From Streptosporangiaceae bacterium NEAU-GS5 (lineage in GTDB: Bacteria > Actinomycetota > Actinomycetes > Streptosporangiales > Streptosporangiaceae), in NCBI GenBank assembly GCA_017592665.1, contig JAGFNW010000038.1:1-64000 (forward strand): a stretch of DNA of 64,000 nt, in the 5' to 3' direction. The position numbers and the translations under genes were made by a program. The number at the start of each line of letters is the position of its first letter. Position 1 is the first letter of the stretch. This document shows, piece by piece, positions 8,428 to 17,327 of the stretch. Below the pieces are notes generated by a model. That model was given only the letters and a program-made list of their open reading frames with translations, did not search any database and was not told the DNA's origin.

Positions 8428-8976
8428 TCAGGCGACTTCGACGGAGACGTTCGTCGGGTTCGTGAGGGCGTCGAAAACGGCCGAGCGCTTCTGGGACTGG
8501 GCCACCAGCGCTTCGATGTCCTCCTTCGAGGCGTCCGCGTCGATGGTGAACGTCACCTTGACGTCATTGAAGCCGTTACGCACGTCGCTGTCGGCGCCGA
8601 GGATCCCGCGGATGTCGTGCGCGCCCTCGACGGTCGCCTCGACCGAGCGCAGCTGGATGCCGCGATTTTGGGCGACGGACGCCACGCCCGCCGTCAGGCA
8701 GGCCGCCAGGCCCACGAGGAGGTACTCGATCGGGGTGATGCCGTTGTCCTCCGCCGCGAAGACCTCGGGGTGGTCGGCGTCGAAGACCGCCTCGGACTTG
8801 TGCGTCTGCTCCTGGCCGAGGCCGAAGAACTCCTGGACGCGGGTCGTGCTGTGCACGCCGTTCTGCCACTTCGAGGATGCCCGCCAGACGAATTTCGCCG
8901 CCTCGGGGGCGCCCTTCAGCACCTCACGTGCGTCCAGCAGCGCCTGTACGTTGACCCCGTTGGTGACCGTACTCAT
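8428..8976 (-). CDS. OsmC family protein
   Basis: The 182-aa protein has the OsmC/YhfA fold signature Gly-Ile-Thr-Pro-Ile-Glu-Tyr-Leu-Leu-Val-Gly-Leu-Ala-Ala-Cys, giving one reactive cysteine at 93. The second cysteine of classical OsmC/Ohr peroxidases is absent, so a plain hydroperoxidase role is uncertain. ATG 8976 is preceded by AAGGGGC. It is divergent from metX (86 bp between starts) and is followed without a gap by the flavin monooxygenase, so the two are co-transcribed. A role in handling reactive sulfur or peroxide during organosulfur oxidation is inference. Confidence 0.8.
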   Translation of the reverse strand: MSTVTNGVNVQALLDAREVLKGAPEAAKFVWRASSKWQNGVHSTTRVQEFFGLGQEQTHKSEAVFDADHPEVFAAEDNGITPIEYLLVGLAACLTAGVASVAQNRGIQLRSVEATVEGAHDIRGILGADSDVRNGFNDVKVTFTIDADASKEDIEALVAQSQKRSAVFDALTNPTNVSVEVA

Positions 8977-9062
8977 GTCGCGTGATGCCCCTTCGCTAGC
9001 TCCCCACATTTCCGGCGGGGATGCTCGACAATACATCGGAGAGGGCGGGCTACCATAGCCCC

Positions 9063-10259
9063 ATGGTCAAGCCAGCGCCGGCGCTCGTGGCCGGCTCGGT
9101 CGGCACAGTGGAAACGCGCTACCTCGACCTGCCGGAGCCGGTCCGGCTCGACTGCGGGCGCGATCTGCATCCGATCCGGGTGGCGTACGAGACCTACGGC
9201 ACCCTGTCACCGCGCCGCGACAACGTCATCCTGGTGTGCCACGCGCTCAGCGGCGACGCCCACGCCGCGGGGTTCGCGAAGGCGCCGCCCGAGCAGAGCA
9301 CCCGCGACGGATTCGGTGCCGACGACCGCGACGGCACGGCCGGCAAGGGGCTCGGCTGGTGGGACGGGATGATCGGCCCCGGCAAGGCGTTCGACACCGA
9401 CCGTTTCTTCGTCGTGTCCACCAACCTGCTCGGCGGCTGCCGAGGCACGACCGGGCCGTCGTCGATCGACCCGGCGACCGGCAGGCCCTATGGGCCGGAC
9501 TTTCCCGTCATCACCGTGGCGGACATGGTGCGGACCGAGCGCGCCTTCCTCGACGAACTGGGCATCGAGCGGCTCGCGGCCGTGGCCGGCGGCTCGCTCG
9601 GCGGGATGCAGGCGCTGGAGTGGGCCATCCTGTTCCCCGACCAGGTCGACGCCGTCATCGCGATCGCCAGCACACACGCCCTCCACCCGCAGGGCATGGC
9701 CTGGAACTCGATCGCACGCGACTCGATCATGCGCGACCCGGCCTGGCAGGGCGGCCACTACTACGGCACGGGCCGCGTGCCCGACGCCGGCATGGGTGTG
9801 GCGCGGATGGTCGGCCATGTCACCTACCTGTCCGCGCCCGCGCTGAGCGACAAGTTCGGCCGGCGACTGCAATCCGCCGACGACGTCCGCTACACGATCA
9901 CCGAGGCCGAGTTCGAGGTGGAGAGCTATCTGCGCCACCAGGCCGACTCGTTCGTCAAGCGCTTCGACGCCAACACCTATCTCTACACCTCGCGCGCGCT
10001 TACCTATTTCGACCTCGCACGCCAGCACGGCGGATCGCTGGAGCAGGCGTTCGGCGGCGTTTCCGCCCGCACGCTGCTGATCGCGTTCAGCTCCGACTGG
10101 CTGTATCCACCGTCGGCGTCGACGGAGATCGAGCAGGCGCTGGGCGCTCTCGGCAAGCCGGTCGAATGCCACGTGATCGACGCACCGTACGGACACGACT
10201 GCTTCCTCCTGGAGGAAGCGCGGCAGACGCCAATCATCCGCCGGTTCCTGACCGGATGA
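9063..10259 (+). CDS. metX: Homoserine O-acetyltransferase
   Basis: The enzyme (398 aa) transfers acetyl from acetyl-CoA to L-homoserine, the activation step of methionine synthesis by direct sulfhydrylation. The alpha/beta-hydrolase triad is visible: Ser178 in Gly-Gly-Ser-Leu-Gly-Gly-Met, Asp345 in Ser-Asp-Trp-Leu and His378 in Gly-His-Asp-Cys-Phe. The Asn-Leu-Leu-Gly-Gly-Cys-Arg-Gly-Thr-Thr-Gly-Pro motif is also intact. TACCAT at 9051-9056 lies 6 bases before the ATG, suggesting a leaderless transcript. It overlaps metY by ATGA, forming an operon metX-metY-CoA-binding protein. Confidence 0.93.
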   Translation: MVKPAPALVAGSVGTVETRYLDLPEPVRLDCGRDLHPIRVAYETYGTLSPRRDNVILVCHALSGDAHAAGFAKAPPEQSTRDGFGADDRDGTAGKGLGWWDGMIGPGKAFDTDRFFVVSTNLLGGCRGTTGPSSIDPATGRPYGPDFPVITVADMVRTERAFLDELGIERLAAVAGGSLGGMQALEWAILFPDQVDAVIAIASTHALHPQGMAWNSIARDSIMRDPAWQGGHYYGTGRVPDAGMGVARMVGHVTYLSAPALSDKFGRRLQSADDVRYTITEAEFEVESYLRHQADSFVKRFDANTYLYTSRALTYFDLARQHGGSLEQAFGGVSARTLLIAFSSDWLYPPSASTEIEQALGALGKPVECHVIDAPYGHDCFLLEEARQTPIIRRFLTG

Positions 10260-11617
10260 AAGTCGAAGAAGAGGCTCTTTTGACCGACAAGCTCCCCCGC
10301 GCCGAACAAGACCACGCATTCGGATTCGAGACCCGGCAGCTGCACGCCGGGCAGCGGCCCGACCCGAACACGGGCGCGCGCGCCGTGCCGATCTTCCAGA
10401 CGACCAGCTACGTCTTCGAAGACCCGGAGTCCGCCGCGGCCTACTTCAACCTGCAGGAGTACGGGAACACCTACTCGCGCATCATGAACCCGACCGTCGC
10501 GGTGTTCGAGGAGCGGGTGGCCAATCTCGAGGGCGGCGCCGGAGGCGTGGCGTTCGCCAGCGGGATCGCCGCCCAGGCCGGTGCGTTGTTCACCCTGCTT
10601 CAGCCGGGTGACCACGTCGTCTCGTCCTCGGCGCTGTACGGCGGGACGGTCAACCAGTTCAAGCATCTGCTGCGCAAGATGGACGTGGAGCTGACCTGGG
10701 TCGACCCCGACGATCCCGACGCGTGGCGGCAGGCCGTGCGCGCGAACACGAAGGCGTTCTTCGCCGAGACCATCGGCAACCCGGCCGGCAACGTGCTCGA
10801 CATCGAGACCGTGGCGGCGATCGCCCATGAGCACGACCTGCCGCTGATCGTCGACAACACCTTCGCGACGCCATATCTGTGCCGTCCCATCGAGTGGGGC
10901 GCCGACATCGTGATCCACTCGGCGACCAAGTTCATCGGCGGCCACGGCACGAGCATCGGCGGGGTCGTCGTCGAGGCCGGCACGTTCGACTGGTCCAACG
11001 GGCGGTTCCCGGTGGTCGCCGATCCGTCGCCCGCGTACCACGGGCTGCGCTTCCACGAGACGTTCGGCACCTACGGCTATCTGATGAAGCTGCGCGCCGA
11101 AACCCTGCGCGACCTCGGCGGCACACTCGCGCCCTTCAACGCGTTCCTGTTCCTGCAGGGGCTGGAGACGCTGTCACTGCGGATGGAGCGCCACGTCGAC
11201 AACGCGCTGGCGGTGGCGACGTTCCTCGAGTCGCACGAGCTGGCGTCCAACGTCACCTATCCCGGTCTGCCGGGGAGCACGTACAAGCCGCTCGTGGAGA
11301 AGTATCTGCCGCGCGGCGCCGGGGCGGTGTTCTCCTTCGACTGCGCCGGCGGCCGGGCCGGCGGGCAGGGTCTCATCGGCGGCGTGAGCCTCTGGTCGCA
11401 CCTGGCGAACGTCGGCGACGCGAAGAGCCTGATCATCCATCCGGCCAGCACCACGCACCGGCAGCTGAGCGACGACGAGCTGCGGGCCGCCGGGGTCCGG
11501 GCGGGCACGGTACGCCTGTCGGTCGGCACCGAATCCGTCGACGATCTGATCTGGGATCTGGAGCAGGGCTTCGCTCACGTGGCCGCCACGACCGGGAGGA
11601 AGGTGGCGACGGCATGA
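10256..11617 (+). CDS. metY: O-acetylhomoserine sulfhydrylase (PLP-dependent)
   Basis: The Cys/Met-metabolism PLP enzyme is about 453 aa and makes homocysteine from O-acetylhomoserine and sulfide. Landmarks are Thr-Tyr-Ser-Arg-Ile-Met-Asn-Pro-Thr near residue 72, the phosphate-binding Ala-Ser-Gly-Ile-Ala-Ala-Gln, Asp-Asn-Thr-Phe-Ala-Thr-Pro and the PLP lysine in Ser-Ala-Thr-Lys225-Phe. ATG 10256 overlaps the metX stop; the TTG at 10280, just after AAGAGG, is an equally likely start and would give a 445-aa protein. Coupling to metX and nearness to sulfite/sulfide-releasing enzymes support sulfur capture. Confidence 0.93.
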   Translation: MKVEEEALLTDKLPRAEQDHAFGFETRQLHAGQRPDPNTGARAVPIFQTTSYVFEDPESAAAYFNLQEYGNTYSRIMNPTVAVFEERVANLEGGAGGVAFASGIAAQAGALFTLLQPGDHVVSSSALYGGTVNQFKHLLRKMDVELTWVDPDDPDAWRQAVRANTKAFFAETIGNPAGNVLDIETVAAIAHEHDLPLIVDNTFATPYLCRPIEWGADIVIHSATKFIGGHGTSIGGVVVEAGTFDWSNGRFPVVADPSPAYHGLRFHETFGTYGYLMKLRAETLRDLGGTLAPFNAFLFLQGLETLSLRMERHVDNALAVATFLESHELASNVTYPGLPGSTYKPLVEKYLPRGAGAVFSFDCAGGRAGGQGLIGGVSLWSHLANVGDAKSLIIHPASTTHRQLSDDELRAAGVRAGTVRLSVGTESVDDLIWDLEQGFAHVAATTGRKVATA

Positions 11618-12096
11618 CCGACCTCGCCCGCTATCAGGATCCGCTGACGATCCAGCGTGTGCTGCACACGGCGAAGACGATCGCCATCGTGGGGCTGTCG
11701 AAGGACGAGCTGCGGGCCAGCAACTTCGTCGGCTACTACGCCAGGCGGCATGGCTACCGTGTGATCCCGGTGAATCCGCGGGAGAGCGAGATTCTCGGCC
11801 AGCCGTGCTATCCGAGCCTCGGCGAGGTGCCCGTGCACGTCGATGTCGTCAACGTCTTCCGCGCGCCGGACGCGCTGCCGGGGATCGCGAGCGAGGCCGT
11901 GGCGATCCAGGCCGACGTGCTCTGGTGCCAGTTCGGCGTGATCAATGAGGAAGGCGCCCGGATCGCCGAAGAGGGCGGGATGACCGTGATCATGGACCGC
12001 TGCCTCAAGGTCGAGCACGCCCGCTATGTGGGCCGCATGCATTGGCTCGGCTTCAACACCCAGCGCATCACGTCCGTCCGCGCCGGGCTCCAATAG
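11614..12096 (+). CDS. CoA-binding (YccU-like) protein
   Basis: This 160-aa Rossmann protein belongs to the CoA-binding family: Ile-Ala-Ile-Val-Gly-Leu-Ser near residue 24, Val-Ile-Pro-Val-Asn-Pro mid-protein, and Leu-Trp-Cys-Gln-Phe-Gly-Val-Ile-Asn-Glu-Glu-Gly. Its ATG overlaps the metY stop (ATGA), so it is translated with the methionine genes. Proteins of this family follow metY in many actinobacteria. The biochemical role is unknown; a regulatory or acyl-CoA-sensing role is possible. Confidence 0.85.
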   Translation: MTDLARYQDPLTIQRVLHTAKTIAIVGLSKDELRASNFVGYYARRHGYRVIPVNPRESEILGQPCYPSLGEVPVHVDVVNVFRAPDALPGIASEAVAIQADVLWCQFGVINEEGARIAEEGGMTVIMDRCLKVEHARYVGRMHWLGFNTQRITSVRAGLQ

Positions 12097-12117
12097 CCGC
12101 GCCCAGACCGCCGTGAA

Positions 12118-13227
12118 TCAGGACCAGGCGGCGGCGAGCAGGTCGTTGGAGCGCACCCGGTCGGCGTGATCGTAGGTGATGGAGGTGACCAGCAGCTCAT
12201 CGGCGCCGGTCGCGTCGCGGAGCGTCCGAAGGCTGTCGGCCACCCGTTCGGGGGACCCGACGAAACGGGTGTCGATCCGATCGGCGACCAGCGCCCTGTC
12301 CTCGGCGGTCCACAGGTGGGCGATCGCCTCCTCGGGCGGCAGGTAGGCCATCGCCCCGGCGCCGGTGCGGATGCTGCGCACCCACAGCCCGTACGGCTCG
12401 CCCAGCCAGCGTGCCTTCTGGTCGGTCTCGGCGACCAGCACGTCGGCCGAGACCATCACGTACGGCTCGGCCAGCCGCTCCGACGGCTTGAACGCGGCCC
12501 GGTAGGCCTCCACGGCCTCCAGCACGGTGCCCGGACTGACGTGGTAGTTGGCCGCGAACGGCAGCCCGCGCTCCCCGGCCACCTGCGCGCTCTGCCCGCC
12601 GCTGCTGCCGAGGATCCACAGCTCCACGTCGGCGCCCTCGCCAGGTTGCGCGTGCGCCTCGACCCCATCGGCCGAACGATACGTCCCGTCGATGAAAGCG
12701 GCGATCTCGTCGACCTGGTCGGCGAAGTCCGGCGACCGCGCCCCTGGTTGCTGCAGGAGAGAGCCGTACAGCGTGAACAGCGGCGACCTGGCCACCGACG
12801 CGAAAGAGAACACAGGCGGGATGAGCAGGCCGTCGGCGACGCGCGACTCGGTGGACACGGGCTCCGGCGGCCCGTCACGCAGTTCCTTGGCCCTCTGGCC
12901 GGAGCGGCCGAGGCCGAGATCGATCCGGCCGGGATACAGCGCCTCGATCGTGCCGAACGCCTCGACGACGGCCAGCGGGGTCTGGTGGCCAAGCTGCACG
13001 GCGCCCGAACCGACGCGGATCCGCCGCGTGGCGGCCGCGACCGCGGCGATGAGGACGGCCGGCGCCGAGGCGGCCACGCCGGGCAGCAGGTGGTGTTCGG
13101 CCAGCCAGTAGCGGTGATAACCGACCTCCTCCGCCCGCCGTGCCAGGTCGACGGTGTTGCGCAGGGCATCCCTCGCGGTGCCGCCGGCGACGATCGGGGC
13201 CAGATCGAGAATGGACAGACGGGTCAT
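12118..13227 (-). CDS. Luciferase-like (LLM) flavin oxidoreductase, MsnO8/group 1 type
   Basis: The 369-aa protein starts with Leu-Ser-Ile-Leu-Asp-Leu-Ala-Pro-Ile and [22 protein letters not shown], the hallmark of the group 1 LLM family. It is a reduced-flavin-dependent monooxygenase or dehydrogenase of unknown substrate. It is convergent with the metX operon and is the last gene of a minus-strand run beginning at 15734. Location argues for organosulfur oxidation, but nothing in the sequence fixes the substrate. Confidence 0.85.
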   Translation of the reverse strand: MTRLSILDLAPIVAGGTARDALRNTVDLARRAEEVGYHRYWLAEHHLLPGVAASAPAVLIAAVAAATRRIRVGSGAVQLGHQTPLAVVEAFGTIEALYPGRIDLGLGRSGQRAKELRDGPPEPVSTESRVADGLLIPPVFSFASVARSPLFTLYGSLLQQPGARSPDFADQVDEIAAFIDGTYRSADGVEAHAQPGEGADVELWILGSSGGQSAQVAGERGLPFAANYHVSPGTVLEAVEAYRAAFKPSERLAEPYVMVSADVLVAETDQKARWLGEPYGLWVRSIRTGAGAMAYLPPEEAIAHLWTAEDRALVADRIDTRFVGSPERVADSLRTLRDATGADELLVTSITYDHADRVRSNDLLAAAWS

Positions 13228-13269
13228 GCCGGGCCTCCGAACGGTCGGCTGGGGATTTCCTTGCGCACT

Positions 13270-14412
13270 TCATGGGCTGATCGCGTATCGACTGGCCGGG
13301 CGTGGCAGACCGAGGCGGCCGCGCAGATCGGCCGTGTCATAGCGATGCCGGAACTCGCCCCTGGCCTGGAGCTCGGGAACCAGCCCACGAGTGATCCCCC
13401 ACAGGTCGTGCGGAAGCACGCCCGCGTGCAACCTGAAGCCGGTGAGGCCCGCGGGCCGCCAGTCCTCGATGAGGTCGGCCAGCTCGGCCGGAGTCCCGGT
13501 GAAGACGTAGGCGTCGGAGACGAGCGCGCCGCCGTCCCAGGCGTCCAGCCGCACCTTGCGCTCGGCCGCGGCACCGGGGCGCTCGTCCAGGAAGACCACC
13601 AGGTCGGCGAAGACCTGCACGTCCCGGCCTGAACCGTCCGCGGTGGCCGTCACCTGATCGACGAGGTCGGCGGCGTGGTCACGGGTGTGCGGGGTGACGA
13701 AGGCGACGTCGGCCGCGTGCCCCGCCAGCGCGTACGACGGCACGTCGCGCGCCGAGACGGCGACCAGCGGCTGTCCCTGCGGGGAGCGTGGCGTGATCGA
13801 CGGGCCGCGGACGCTGAACCACTCGCCTTCGAAGTCGATGTAGTGCAGCTTGTGCCGGTCGACGAACCGGCCGGTCGCCACGTCGCGGATCTCCGCGTCG
13901 TCCTCCCAGCTGTCCCACAACCGGCGCACCACCTCCACGAAGTCGGCCGCCTCGGCGTTCAGCCGGCTTTCGACGAGCGGGTCGTCGCGGCGGCCGAAGT
14001 GGCCGCCCTCGTCCTGTCGCACCGGCACGGCGGGCCGCCAGCCGGCCCGGCCGCGGCTGACATGATCGAGGGAGGCGATGCCGATCGCGACGTGGAACGG
14101 CTCGGCGTGCCTGGTGTCGGTGCCGGGGACCAGGCCGATGGCCGAGGTCAGCGGGGCCACCCGCGCGGCCAGCAGGACGGCGTCGAGCCGCCCGCGCACC
14201 TGATCCAGCCGGCCGTCGAACCCGTCGGGCCACGACGACTGCAGGCTCAGCCCGTCCTCGAACGTGACGAAGTCCAGCAGGCCGCGCTCGGCTTCCAGCA
14301 CCAGCTCGGTCCAGTAGCCGGCGGTGAACAGCTCACGGGGACGGCTGCCGTGCGCACGCCAGGCCGCCGGATGCCGTCCGGCGCCGTCCAAAGCCACCGC
14401 CAGATGTGTCAT
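13270..14412 (-). CDS. LLM class flavin-dependent monooxygenase, divergent NtaA/SnaA-like
   Basis: The protein has 380 aa. It shows Leu-Asp-Phe-Val-Thr-Phe-Glu-Asp near residue 50, Gly-Ile-Ala-Ser-Leu-Asp-His-Val-Ser-Arg-Gly-Arg-Ala-Gly-Trp, and Val-Arg-Arg-Leu-Trp-Asp-Ser-Trp-Glu-Asp-Asp-Ala, all typical of the FMN-dependent NtaA/SnaA/DszA group. It is shorter than its neighbour (441 aa), having lost a C-terminal insert. ATG 14412 overlaps the upstream stop at 14409, so the two are coupled. It may act on a related substrate or serve a reductase function. Confidence 0.85.
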   Translation of the reverse strand: MTHLAVALDGAGRHPAAWRAHGSRPRELFTAGYWTELVLEAERGLLDFVTFEDGLSLQSSWPDGFDGRLDQVRGRLDAVLLAARVAPLTSAIGLVPGTDTRHAEPFHVAIGIASLDHVSRGRAGWRPAVPVRQDEGGHFGRRDDPLVESRLNAEAADFVEVVRRLWDSWEDDAEIRDVATGRFVDRHKLHYIDFEGEWFSVRGPSITPRSPQGQPLVAVSARDVPSYALAGHAADVAFVTPHTRDHAADLVDQVTATADGSGRDVQVFADLVVFLDERPGAAAERKVRLDAWDGGALVSDAYVFTGTPAELADLIEDWRPAGLTGFRLHAGVLPHDLWGITRGLVPELQARGEFRHRYDTADLRGRLGLPRPASRYAISP

Positions 14413-15734
14413 CGAGCCTCCAGGTTCAGATGGTCGCGGAGGGTCGTGCCGGTGTAGTCGGCGCGGAAGACCCCCTTCTCCTGCAGCAGCGGCACGACCC
14501 TGTCGACGAGGTCGTCCAGGCCGCCGGGAGTCAGGTGGGGGACGAAGATGAAGCCGTCGGCCGCATCGCTCTGCACGAACGTGTCGATCTGGTCGGCGAC
14601 CGTCCGGGCCGTGCCGATGAAGGTCTGCCGCCCGGTGACCTCTATCACCAGCTCGCGGATCGACAGGTTCTTCTCGGCGGCCAGCGCACGCCACTTGGCG
14701 ACGGTGGCGCTCCGGTCGCCCCGGAACTGGGCGTTGCCCCGGGACACGCCCTCGCCCAGATCCGGGTCGACGTCCGGAAGCGGCCCATCCGGGTCGTACG
14801 CCGACAGGTCGCGGCCCCACACGGCCTCCACGAACGCCAGCGCCGTCTGCGGGCTCACCTGCCCACGCCGGATCTCGGCCGCGTTCTCCGCGGCTTCGGC
14901 GTCGGTGTCCCCGAGGACGTACGTGACGGCAGGAAGGATCTTCAGATCGTCCGCCTGCCGGCCATAGCGGGCCAGCCTGCGCTTGACGTCCTGGTAGAAG
15001 GCGCGCCCGGAGTCGAGTGTGCTGTGCCGGCTGAAGATGACGTCGGCCGAGGACGCGGCGAACTCGCGGCCCTCGTCCGAGTCGCCGGCCTGGATGATCA
15101 CCGGATGACCCTGCGGACCGCGGGGCACGTCGAAGCGGCCACGGATGTCGAAGTGCCGTCCTTCGTGGTGGAACTCATCGATCCCGCCGGGACGGATGAA
15201 ATTTCCGGTCTCCGGGTCCGCCGCCACGGCGTCCGGCGCCCAGGAGTCCCACAGCTCGCGGGCCGTGGCCAGGAACTCCTTCGCCCGCGTATAGCGGTCG
15301 GACTCGGCGAGGTATCCGCCCCGCCGGAAGTTCTCGCCGGTGAAGGCGTCCCAGCTGGTGACCACGTTCCAGGCGGCCCGGCCGCCGCTGAGGTGGTCGA
15401 GCGTGGCCAGCCGCCGGGCCACCTCGTACGGTTCATTGAAGGTCGAGTTGACCGTGGCGGCCAGACCGAGATGCGTGGTGACGGCGGCGAGTGCGGCGAG
15501 GACCGTCAGCGACTCGGGCCGGCCCAGCACGTCCAGGTCGTGGATGCGGCCTTTGAGCTCGCGCAGGCGCAGCCCTTCGGCCAGGAAGAAGAAGTCGAAC
15601 TTGGCGCGCTCGGCCGTACGCGCCAGATGAGCGAACGAGGCGAAGTCGATCTGGCTCCCCGAGCGCGGGTCCGACCAGATGGTCGTGTTGTTGACGCCCG
15701 GGAAGTGGGCCGCCAGATGGATCTGCTTCACCAC
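14409..15734 (-). CDS. NtaA/SnaA/DszA-family FMN-dependent monooxygenase
   Basis: A 441-aa FMNH2-dependent monooxygenase: the N-terminus Lys-Gln-Ile-His-Leu-Ala-Ala-His-Phe-Pro-Gly-Val-Asn-Asn is followed by Phe-Phe-Phe-Leu-Ala-Glu-Gly-Leu-Arg-Leu-Arg, Ser-Gly-Gly-Arg-Ala-Ala-Trp-Asn-Val-Val-Thr-Ser and Val-Ile-Ile-Gln-Ala-Gly-Asp-Ser. Family members open sulfur heterocycles, sulfones or nitrilotriacetate. The start is taken as GTG 15734 (or the next GTG, 15731). A -10 box at 15739-15744 places transcription at that codon, so the mRNA is probably leaderless. The promoter resembles that of tauD. Confidence 0.88.
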   Translation of the reverse strand: MVKQIHLAAHFPGVNNTTIWSDPRSGSQIDFASFAHLARTAERAKFDFFFLAEGLRLRELKGRIHDLDVLGRPESLTVLAALAAVTTHLGLAATVNSTFNEPYEVARRLATLDHLSGGRAAWNVVTSWDAFTGENFRRGGYLAESDRYTRAKEFLATARELWDSWAPDAVAADPETGNFIRPGGIDEFHHEGRHFDIRGRFDVPRGPQGHPVIIQAGDSDEGREFAASSADVIFSRHSTLDSGRAFYQDVKRRLARYGRQADDLKILPAVTYVLGDTDAEAAENAAEIRRGQVSPQTALAFVEAVWGRDLSAYDPDGPLPDVDPDLGEGVSRGNAQFRGDRSATVAKWRALAAEKNLSIRELVIEVTGRQTFIGTARTVADQIDTFVQSDAADGFIFVPHLTPGGLDDLVDRVVPLLQEKGVFRADYTGTTLRDHLNLEAR

Positions 15735-15738
15735 CGGA

Positions 15739-15767
15739 AGCCTAAGGACTAAATCCCTACCTGTAAA
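15739..15767 (-). promoter_or_regulatory. Promoter with tauD-like operator core, before the LLM operon
   Basis: On the minus strand, TTTACA (15767-15762), a 17-bp spacer and TAGGCT (15744-15739) precede the GTG start by five bases. The first 16 bases, TTTACAGGTAGGGATT, match the tauD-leader promoter at 15 of 16 positions. A common regulator, or at least a common ancestry, is likely. Confidence 0.65.
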
Positions 15768-15793
15768 TAGTGAAATGCAAGTGGCGCAGAGAA

Positions 15794-15826
15794 GGCCGGT
15801 GCCGGCCGACCGCGCCGGCACCGGCC
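15794..15826 (-). terminator. Terminator of the metzincin-like protease gene
   Basis: A perfect 13-bp hairpin, GGCCGGTGCCGGC (15794-15806) with GCCGGCACCGGCC (15814-15826) and a 7-base loop, lies 16 bp after the stop of the minus-strand gene at 15842. A pyrimidine-rich stretch follows on the minus strand. Confidence 0.75.
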
Positions 15827-15841
15827 ACAAAATCTCGGAGA

Positions 15842-17185
15842 CTAGCTCTGACCCCGGCTCAACCCGAAGGACACGACGGCCCGGGTGTCCTGCACACCCG
15901 TGAACCCCTCGTTCGGGTTGTACGCGTCAGGCACGAACGTCGCGTTGGTGACGTCATCCGGGGTACCGCCGATGCCGTCGGGCCCGACGCCGAATGTGGC
16001 CGCCGGGTCGAGCGGGGCGCCGCCGTCCATGAGCGAAACCGTGCCGTTGGCCGGGTCGTTGTGGAAGCACCCGTACATGTGGCCTGCTTCGTGTGCCGCC
16101 GCCCCGCCGATCACCCGGCCGATGAAGGCGATCCGGTCGCTTGCGCTGGTCAGGTAATGGTTGAGGGAGGCTCGGCCGCCGAGCGGGGCATCGGGGTCGT
16201 CGGGTTCGCCGCTGAGCAGGTCGAGAAGGACCAACCCGTTCTCCTCCTGCGCGAAGTTGCCCGGGTCGTCGGACTCGCTGACGCCGATGGTCGGGACGGT
16301 GAACACGGCCTCGGCGACGGTGCCGCCGATGACCACGCGGGTCACGTTCGGCTGGCCGAACGGGTCGGCGCCGCGTCCGCTGGTGACCACCCGCAGCGCC
16401 GCGTGCCGGTTGGGCCCGTGCCCGACGGCATCGCGGACCAGGGCGTCCACGACCGTCTTGGTGATGACCCGTTCGAGCGCGGGCAGGTCGGCGGCGGACA
16501 GCCCCCACCGGGGAAGGAAGGCCGACAGTGGCGAGAGGGTGCGTACGCCGGGTATCGCGCCGAACAGCTGGAACTTCGTTGTGTCGACCACCGCGCCGTC
16601 GAAGTCGAGGAAGAGCGTCTGCTCCGCACCGCGAGGATCCTTTTCCGGTCCGGGGCGGAAGAGCGCGAGCGTCACCTCATACGGCCCGTTCCCGTCGCGC
16701 ACCGCCAGCGTGTACCGGCCCGCCTTCGCCGCGACGTACTGCAGCACGGGGCTACCCGGCACACCGCGGGGAAGCGGCGAGGCCGCCGGGAGGAGGATGC
16801 TCAGGTTGCCGGGTGAGCCGATTGCCTCGTTGCCGGCCGGGTCGGCCACGGTCAGGCGCCCCGCCGAGCCGCTGACCGCCGCACCCACGACGTCGCCGGC
16901 CGCGAGGCTGACGGAGTAGAAGTCGACATCGGCCGTTGAGCCGCCGGCCAGCGAACCGCGGATGCGCGCCTCGGACTGCTCACGCCGCCCGGTGCCGACC
17001 CCGCTGATCCGCTCAGCCGTTGCCGCCGTGTCGTTGCGCCCGGTCACGTTCGCGGGCTCGACCTCGCGGTGCACGACCGGACCATGGCTGGTCCTGGCGT
17101 ACGCCGCGGCCGGGACCCACGTGACGGGCATCGCCGCGACCAAGATCGCGGTCGCCAAGATCTTGCCGAGCTTGTCACCATCCAT
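15842..17185 (-). CDS. Secreted zinc metalloprotease-like protein (HExxHxxGxxH) with N-terminal prepeptidase-type domain
   Basis: The 447-aa protein has a signal peptide (about residues 1-31). Residues 50-170 resemble a bacterial pre-peptidase beta-sandwich (Asp-Val-Asp-Phe-Tyr-Ser-Val-Ser-Leu-Ala-Ala-Gly-Asp). The catalytic segment is His365-Glu-Ala-Gly-His369-x5-His375, a metzincin-style zinc site, with Ser-Leu-Met-Asp about 20 residues later as a possible Met-turn. I do not recognise the exact peptidase family. Domain order (beta-sandwich first, protease last) is the reverse of the usual PPC position. ATG 17185 is preferred to the upstream ATG because the signal peptide follows it directly. 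Confidence 0.75.
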   Translation of the reverse strand: MDGDKLGKILATAILVAAMPVTWVPAAAYARTSHGPVVHREVEPANVTGRNDTAATAERISGVGTGRREQSEARIRGSLAGGSTADVDFYSVSLAAGDVVGAAVSGSAGRLTVADPAGNEAIGSPGNLSILLPAASPLPRGVPGSPVLQYVAAKAGRYTLAVRDGNGPYEVTLALFRPGPEKDPRGAEQTLFLDFDGAVVDTTKFQLFGAIPGVRTLSPLSAFLPRWGLSAADLPALERVITKTVVDALVRDAVGHGPNRHAALRVVTSGRGADPFGQPNVTRVVIGGTVAEAVFTVPTIGVSESDDPGNFAQEENGLVLLDLLSGEPDDPDAPLGGRASLNHYLTSASDRIAFIGRVIGGAAAHEAGHMYGCFHNDPANGTVSLMDGGAPLDPAATFGVGPDGIGGTPDDVTNATFVPDAYNPNEGFTGVQDTRAVVSFGLSRGQS

Positions 17186-17327
17186 GCCCGCAATTCGATC
17201 TCGCGGGCCGGCCGTGCCGAAAGCCCCCAAGGTCGCGGCACGACACGACGAACGTCGTGGTGTCCCGGCCGCCCGGCACTACTTTCGGATCAGGCGTGGC
17301 GGGCATGGCCGGCCGCGTTGCCAGCGG

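Noticed and set aside
9236-11617. Long plus-strand frame covering metX and metY as one 793-aa protein
   Set aside because: Only the part from 10256 is metY; the first 340 codons are an out-of-frame reading of metX with Arg-rich composition.
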